Part shown: in pieces, positions 17,777-22,629 of the stretch
How the letters are laid out: every line of letters starts with the position of its first letter
Position numbering within the stretch: the first letter of the stretch is position 1
Source of the DNA: Lactifluus volemus
Lineage: Eukaryota; Basidiomycota; Agaricomycetes; Russulales; Russulaceae
Direction: 5' to 3'
Assembly: GCA_022376515.1 (NCBI GenBank)
Contig: WTXI01000477.1
Location: 1-22,629, forward strand
DNA length: 22,629 nucleotides
Translations under genes and position numbers: made by a program
Notes under the pieces: generated by a model
The model's database searches: none
What the model was told of the DNA's origin: nothing
Seen by the model: only the letters and a program-made list of their open reading frames with translations

Positions 17777-19114
17777 ATGTCAGACAGCTCTAGAGGCAGT
17801 CCATATGGCAGATTCACCGCGTTAGCCGAAGAATCTCCTGAACAAGATCGCCCTACACAAGGCGACAACGATGACGACGAAGCCCTTGCGCAGGCCGCAG
17901 GGACTAGACTCCGCGCCCACTCCGATACTCCCATGATTTCACTTGAACCAAAACAACCCGAAACACCTTCTGATTCTGGGAGTGGCGAAGAACCAAACTA
18001 CAACATAGCCATGGACCTCTTACCGGAAAGTCCTACTGACGAACAGCTTGAGCAAATGAGAAAAATATTTGCTAAGCAACCGACGCCCAAACCAGTACCC
18101 GACCCAAACGCCCCACTTACCCCTCGAGAACTACTCGCCCTGAATACTATATTCAAATCCAAAGCCCCTCCCTCCACAAGCACCTCACCTATCCAATCCC
18201 TTGCGGCACGAGCTTTTCATGCAGCTGCACAAGGAGTTGCAGGCTACGCCCTACTCCCCCCTTTCCAAATCGCCTCAGCAACCGCTACAGTAACACCTCC
18301 CGCCGCGACCCTCTTTTCCCAACCTAAAGGAAAAGGAAAGAGAACCACCACCACGGCAAGTGGTAGTGGAGCAATCTTCAGCGGTAGTGGAGGAGGAGGA
18401 GGCGGTACTCCTGGAGGAGGTGGAGGAGGTGGAGGAGCACCCGGTAGTCCTGGAGGAGGAGGTGGAGGAGCACCTGGTAGTCCTGGAGGAGGTGGAGGCG
18501 GCGGTGGAGGAGGTGGAGCAGCAGCAGTTCCCCTTCAACAAGGCCAAGGCTTTGCTCAAATCCCCGCTGCCGGAGGAGCGTTAATGGGGATTCCCCCAAG
18601 ACCCTTTGATGGAAATAGATCGCGATCGAAACGATTCATGGAAATCTTCGAAAACTACCGAAGATTAAACCGAGGAAACCCCGGAATGTCGAACCCTGCA
18701 AATCGAATCCTCATGTTCACCACATTTATGTCTGGACCACGTTGCGAAGGCTGGGCCCAAGCACGTCTTAACTCCTTGGGAGGATACCTAGACCGTGGAG
18801 GCGACCCTGATGACCTAGACCTTTGGGTTGGTTTCAAACAAAGGTTCCTTGAAGATTTCCGAGATGCCGCCGCAAAAGAAGATGCCCTTACGAAGTTTAC
18901 GAAACTTCGGATGATTGGGGACAATCTGGATGACTACACCGCCTCGTTCAATGACCTTCTTGAAGAAGCGGGCTTTGAAGCCGACGCTCAAGGAACTATC
19001 ATCCAGTATCGCGCCGGTCTCAAAGAAGCTCTTCACATGACCATTATGAATCGTGTTACGGCTCGACTAGGGCCGGGTCCCAACAAGGGTTCGGGTTGTT
19101 CTGGTCTCTCCTAA
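17777..19114 (+). CDS. gag: Gag of Ty3/gypsy element B, truncated by insertion of element A
   Basis: Structural protein of the retrotransposon particle. ATG at 17777 follows an (AACG)n tetranucleotide run 47 bp after the LTR. N-terminal acidic and Pro-rich region (about residues 1-130), a Gly-rich hinge with G-runs and GAPGSP units (about 200-250), then the retrotransposon gag core from RPFDGNRSRSKRFMEIFENY (about 275) through WVGFKQRFLEDFRD to YTASFNDLLEEAGF and YRAGLKEALHMTIMNR. The true sequence ends at 19053. The last 20 codons (VTARLGPGPN ... ) come from the antisense end of LTR A, which supplies the stop. The usual C-terminal CCHC knuckle is therefore lost from this frame. No internal stop before the junction, so element B was probably young when it was hit. 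Confidence 0.85.
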   Translation: MSDSSRGSPYGRFTALAEESPEQDRPTQGDNDDDEALAQAAGTRLRAHSDTPMISLEPKQPETPSDSGSGEEPNYNIAMDLLPESPTDEQLEQMRKIFAKQPTPKPVPDPNAPLTPRELLALNTIFKSKAPPSTSTSPIQSLAARAFHAAAQGVAGYALLPPFQIASATATVTPPAATLFSQPKGKGKRTTTTASGSGAIFSGSGGGGGGTPGGGGGGGGAPGSPGGGGGGAPGSPGGGGGGGGGGGAAAVPLQQGQGFAQIPAAGGALMGIPPRPFDGNRSRSKRFMEIFENYRRLNRGNPGMSNPANRILMFTTFMSGPRCEGWAQARLNSLGGYLDRGGDPDDLDLWVGFKQRFLEDFRDAAAKEDALTKFTKLRMIGDNLDDYTASFNDLLEEAGFEADAQGTIIQYRAGLKEALHMTIMNRVTARLGPGPNKGSGCSGLS

Positions 19115-19568
19115 GACCTGGGCTCAGGGACACTCGAAGTGTCGACGTGCTGAGTCCTGTGGTGTTGTAGCACAACCACCAAGCTTCGATGACCCTACTA
19201 GGGCGTATAGGAGGGTAAGAGAAGAGAAGGAAGGGGAGAGGAGAAGATCTGTCTTTCTGGAGAGTGAAACGAGTCGATTTGGGTTAAAGCCGAAGCTGGG
19301 GTACAAGCTACCAGCGAAGGCCTACTTATACAGGTTATGCTAATTGTTCTACCAAACTAGGGTGGACAATAGGCATGGGGCCAAGAACAATAACGAACGC
19401 GAACAATAGAGGCTCGGGACAATAACACTGGGCAAAACGGGACAAACAATAAGGAGTCAGAACAATAGAATCAGTCAGCACAATAAGAGCCATGTGGAAG
19501 GGACGTCATCAGGATGAGTAAGCGTGTGTAGGAAGCATAAGGTCCGACTTGTCCTGCATTCCGTAACA
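19054..19568 (-). repeat. 3' LTR of Ty3/gypsy element A
   Basis: On the minus strand it runs from TGTTACGGAATGCAGG (19568) to CCGTAACA (19054), 515 bp, with 8 bp perfect inverted ends. It aligns with the solo LTR A at 4377-5497. The predicted target duplication is AATCG (19049-19053); its partner is off the window. A TATAAG box lies near 19326-19331 and CCCCAGCTTCGGCTTT at 19301-19286. Confidence 0.9.
19366..19485 (-). promoter_or_regulatory. Array of seven ACAATA motifs upstream of the LTR A TATA box
   Basis: ACAATA starts at 19366, 19387, 19403, 19419, 19446, 19462 and 19480 on the plus strand (TATTGT on the coding strand), spaced 21, 16, 16, 27, 16 and 18 bp. The solo LTR A at 4377 also has repeated ATTGTNC in this part. 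ACAAT is a core recognised by HMG-box (SOX/MAT-type) proteins; such binding is a guess. Confidence 0.6.
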
Positions 19569-19583
19569 ATACCCCCTCCCTAG
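19569..19583 (-). promoter_or_regulatory. Polypurine tract of element A
   Basis: Reads AGGGAGGGGGTAT on the minus strand directly before the 3' LTR start. It is the expected plus-strand priming site for Ty3/gypsy DNA synthesis and confirms that this LTR is the 3' one. Confidence 0.8.
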
Positions 19584-19604
19584 AAGGCAGTCCCACCTGC
19601 CACC

Positions 19605-22600
19605 TTAGTCAGTTTTTCGTCGTGACTGGGACGGGCCGGGTACACAGGTGTCCAGGACTTCCATCTGCTTGCGCTTCTTCTTGATCTCTTCTGCAGTGCC
19701 ATCTAAAAGGCATCCCCCACCGTGCCATATGTGATCCTCAGGGACGCGACACACTCCCAGCCCTGGCATACAGGAGAAGTGAGGGAAGGGGCAGCCGTCG
19801 CTGTTGTGAGTCATCATTCGGTCGTGGAAGCGGCAATGCTTCAGTTCTCTACGCGGCGTAGAGTCATTTGGAAAATCGAATCTCTGAAGACCTCCGGAAT
19901 CGAGTCCCAAGCGATCAAGTCCGTGTGGGTGAAGAGTAAGGTGCGCTCGTGGTTCCATATCCCGATCTCTCTGCTGAGGACCCCCGGGATTACCGTCCCT
20001 CTGGTCGAGCCAATACTCGGTGGTTCCATAGGTGGGGAACGCTTGAATGGCTTCGTCCTTCGTGCCAACTGGGGTCGTTTGGGTGCCAACGCTACGGGTT
20101 TGAGGGGGCGGATCCGGGACCCAACCGTCTGTCTGCGCCGCCACGACAGCGGGGATCGTGGGAGCGCGAAGGAGGTTAATCTGCAGCCTGCCTTCGTCGT
20201 CTTCTTCAAACCATTCTTCTTCAGGGGTCTCTGGTCTAGCGAAGTCACCCAGCCTTTGGGCAACCATGGTGCTACGGCCGTCAGTGAAGATGCGGGTGCG
20301 TTTCTGAGCTCCGGGGTGGTCCCTCCTCCACTTGAAGTCGAAAAGGCAGTGAAGACACTGTCGGGTATCCTCGTAGTACTTATAGGGATTGTAAGGCCAC
20401 TCGTAATTGTTTTCGCGCCCACTGGCCAGTCATACGGGATCCCCAGGCACACAAGACGAACTTGACGGTAGTCAACTATGAAGGAGCCGGGGGAGGTACG
20501 ATGCTCTCGTTTGGGATCGAAGAAGTCTGCGTCTGCCTGAGAAGCTCGGAAAATTTGTGGGAGGGTGAGTTCAAGGTTTGCGGACTGAATTTCCTCCCAA
20601 GTATAAGGGAGCGAGGTGACTGGGGCGTTAGTAATGGGAAGCGCAGATGGCCTCCCGACAGAAGTGTTTGTGCTGGCTATGATGGGCGTAGGTGATGTGG
20701 ATCTGTCGTTTGAGGAAGAACTCGCGGAAGTGAGGGGTAACGAAGGGGGGTTCGTTAGGCTCTTGGAAGAGGGAGCGAAGCTGCATTGTCTGCCGTCCAT
20801 CCTCCCCCGTCTTATTATAATCCTCCTTGTCTTTGTTGGGTTTTGTTTGTGAAATTCTTCCACCAGGTCGTCCGCGTGTACTTGGTCAGCTGGTTCCCAG
20901 GTGTTGTGGGCGTGGGGTACCCTTCCCACTTCAGGAAGTACTCGAGGCGCCCCTTGCCACCCCTTTTTCGCCTGGAGTCCAACACCTGTTCGACTTCGTA
21001 TTCTTCCTCACCTTCTATTACGTCTGGGGCTGGTTTCGAGAAGGCCTGCCCATTTTCTTCCGTCTCCTTATATGGTGATAGAAGGGACGCGTGGAAGACA
21101 GGGTGGACACGTTTCTGACGCCACTGATCCGGAAGTTTCAGTTTGAAAACCACCGGGTTGATCACCTGGACCACGGGGAATGGGCCGTATCTTTTTGGAG
21201 CTAACTTGGCGAAGGGATGCGACGTTTTGAGGTTCTTCCCATCTAGCCAAACTTGGTCTCCTTCCTTGAAAGGTTCATACGCTCGTCTGCCCTTCTTTCG
21301 CCCATTCCGCTTTTGGAGGAGATCTTGCGCCCTTTGGATCGCTTGACGCGCTTGGTTACGTTTTTCCATCAGATAGTCTTTGCGCCGTTCTATCGCTGGC
21401 ATCTTCCCTTTTTATCGGTTTGCCATACCGCGGGCGTGTGCCCCATGAGTAAATCGAACGGGGTTTGTTTTGTTGTCTCATTGATCCACGAATTGTGGAC
21501 GAACTGGGCTAGAGGCAACCAGCTAACCCAGTCATTCTGTTGGAAGTTCCATAGACGCGCAAGTATTGTTCTAGCCATTGGTTCGTTCGCTCCGATTGGC
21601 CATCTGTCTGGGGGTGGTATGCCGTGCTGATGTTCTGGTCGATCCCCAATTGTTCGCATAGGGCCCTTGTCCATTTTGACGCGAAGCGCGGGTCGCGGTC
21701 CGAAATTACCCGCCTCGGAGGGCCGTAGTGGGGGAACACTTCTTTGGCGTAACACCTCGCGATCCCTCGCTGTCAATGGTTTTGTTACAGGGGATAAAGA
21801 ACGCAGCCTTGCTACAATCGTGGTCGGTGATGGTTAGAATGCTATCGTAGCCTTGCGACTCTGGGAGGTCTGTGATCAGATCTAGGGCGATCGTCGAATA
21901 TGGGCGTAGCTTTGTTTCGGGGGATGGGCACCAGGGGGACTTTAGGCCTGGTTGTGCCGCTCTTGGTGCTTTGCAAGTTGCACACCCTTGCACATATTTG
22001 GTGACGAATGTTCTCATCGTGGGCCACCAGTAGTCTTTAGCGATCATGGACCAAGTCTCATGATCCCTGGGTGCCCTGCTGTCTTGTGATCGTGGTACAT
22101 TTGTAGGATGCTTCGATGCACTGTGGGGTCTTCGGGAACCGCCAGTCGGTCGTGGTGATACCACTTGGTCCCAAAGCGTGTCTGGTGTTTCCGCACCCCT
22201 TCCGTTTTTGTCCACTCTTCTAACTGTTGTTGGTGCTTCTCTTGAGCGCACTCCACTTCCTGTTCCAGTGATTGCTCTTCTGTAAAGAGGCGTACGAAGA
22301 GTTCCGAGGGCAAGACTAACACGTCTTCATGGTCATTCTCTCCCTTGGTCACATCCTGGTCGTCGTGACAGTGGTCGGCCTTGTTAGTCTCCCCTGGTCG
22401 ATGCACGATTTTCATGTTATACTCCGCCATTTTGGGGATATAACGCGCCACCCGTCGACTGATCTTATGCGCCTCCCGGTAGTGGAGAATTGGCAGGTCA
22501 CTGACGACGGTGATGACGTGTGGGGAGCTCAATAGAAGGTGTCGCCAGTGTTCTAGACCTCGGATCATTGCCAATAGTTCTCGATCGTGGATATCATAGT

Positions 22601-22629
22601 TTCTTTTCCCTTGGTTGAACGTTCGCGAG
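19605..22629 (-). pseudogene. pol: Pol of Ty3/gypsy element A: RNase H end, integrase, chromodomain, Cys/His-rich tail (decayed)
   Basis: Reads right to left and runs off the right edge. Seen in several frames, hence frameshifted: RNase H end (SDLPILHYREAHKISRRVAR, about 22500; IVHRPGETNKAD), integrase zinc finger (HDHKTAGH near 22090, CATC near 21984), integrase core with Asp (IALDLITDLPES, about 21895), Asp (ISDRDPRF, about 21700) and Glu (GQSERTNQWLEQ, about 21595), a GPY-like part (GDQVWLDGKNL, KRYGPFPVVQVI), then a chromodomain (EYEVEQVLDSR ... YFLKWEGYP ... NTWEPADQVHADDL, about 21005-20850) with a frameshift near 20905. Chromodomains steer integration to modified histones. A tail of over 400 codons follows, with CLHC near 20350 and a Cys/His cluster at 19710-19835, ending KTD at 19605. 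Shifts near 22050, 21750, 21560, 21400 and 20905 are approximate; the copy is dead. Confidence 0.85.

Larger units (their letters stand above)
17126..19053 (+). mobile_element. Ty3/gypsy element B, 5' part (LTR, primer site, gag), cut by element A
   Basis: The 5' LTR is followed by a self-priming site and gag. The pol part should lie on the other side of element A, outside the window. It is inserted in the LINE; the predicted 5 bp target duplication is CCCAG (17121-17125), the second copy not visible. Confidence 0.85.
19054..22629 (-). mobile_element. Chromodomain Ty3/gypsy element A, 3' part, inserted in gag of element B
   Basis: Comprises pol, polypurine tract and 3' LTR on the minus strand. 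Its insertion point is 19053/19054 within the gag of element B. The 5' LTR, gag and early pol lie beyond 22629. Confidence 0.85.

Noticed and set aside
19722..20465. 247-codon plus-strand frame opposite the gypsy tail
   Set aside because: Antisense to recognisable pol C-terminal sequence; no features of its own.

Overview
This window is a transposon graveyard from a fungal genome, most likely a basidiomycete of the Agaricomycetes type. The evidence is 50-55 bp introns, chromodomain Ty3/gypsy elements, a BED-finger hAT transposase with small introns, and solo LTRs with TGTTATGG-like ends. I see no convincing host gene, rRNA or standard tRNA. Almost every base can be assigned to a mobile element or its remains, and the elements are nested several deep.

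Left part (1-8992). A hAT element on the minus strand carries a transposase gene (1-2376, running off the left edge). Its reading frame is continuous once seven short introns are removed, and the presumed element terminus is at 3760. Its 5' region contains a 380 bp near-perfect palindromic MITE (2742-3121). A second, non-autonomous hAT element (3820-8676, identical 8 bp target duplications AGTGAGAT) lies just to the right. Both hATs sit in one plus-strand copy of an LTR (family C, ending at 8992). The second hAT itself carries an inverted copy of LTR C (4098-7443). That copy contains a solo LTR A (4377-5497), which is split by a solo LTR B (4591-5192), and a short poly(A) LINE-like insertion carrying only ORF1 (5727-7060).

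Middle part (8993-14850). Two related non-autonomous DNA elements (9129-10511 and 11122-12779) have CAGGAAAA ends, arms full of GCTTAA motifs and pyrimidine-rich cores. They are followed by a GGCCC-rich repeat, a tRNA-derived SINE-like unit, and another pyrimidine-rich stretch split by a solo LTR (family F, 14037-14522, target duplication CTACC).

Right part (14851-22629). A minus-strand LINE (poly(A) at 14853, RT with YVDD, RNase H-like region) is interrupted at 17125 by Ty3/gypsy element B (5' LTR 17126-17729, self-priming site, gag from 17777). The gag of B is interrupted at 19053 by minus-strand Ty3/gypsy element A (3' LTR 19054-19568, polypurine tract, decayed pol with integrase, chromodomain and an unusual Cys/His-rich tail).

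The most notable signals outside coding sequence are in LTR promoters. LTR C has eight exact TGASTCA (Gcn4/AP-1-type) sites spaced alternately 14 and 12 bp. LTR A has an array of ACAATA motifs. LTR A and LTR C share a 16-mer at the predicted transcription start, which may be a self-priming RNA end like the one visible in element B.
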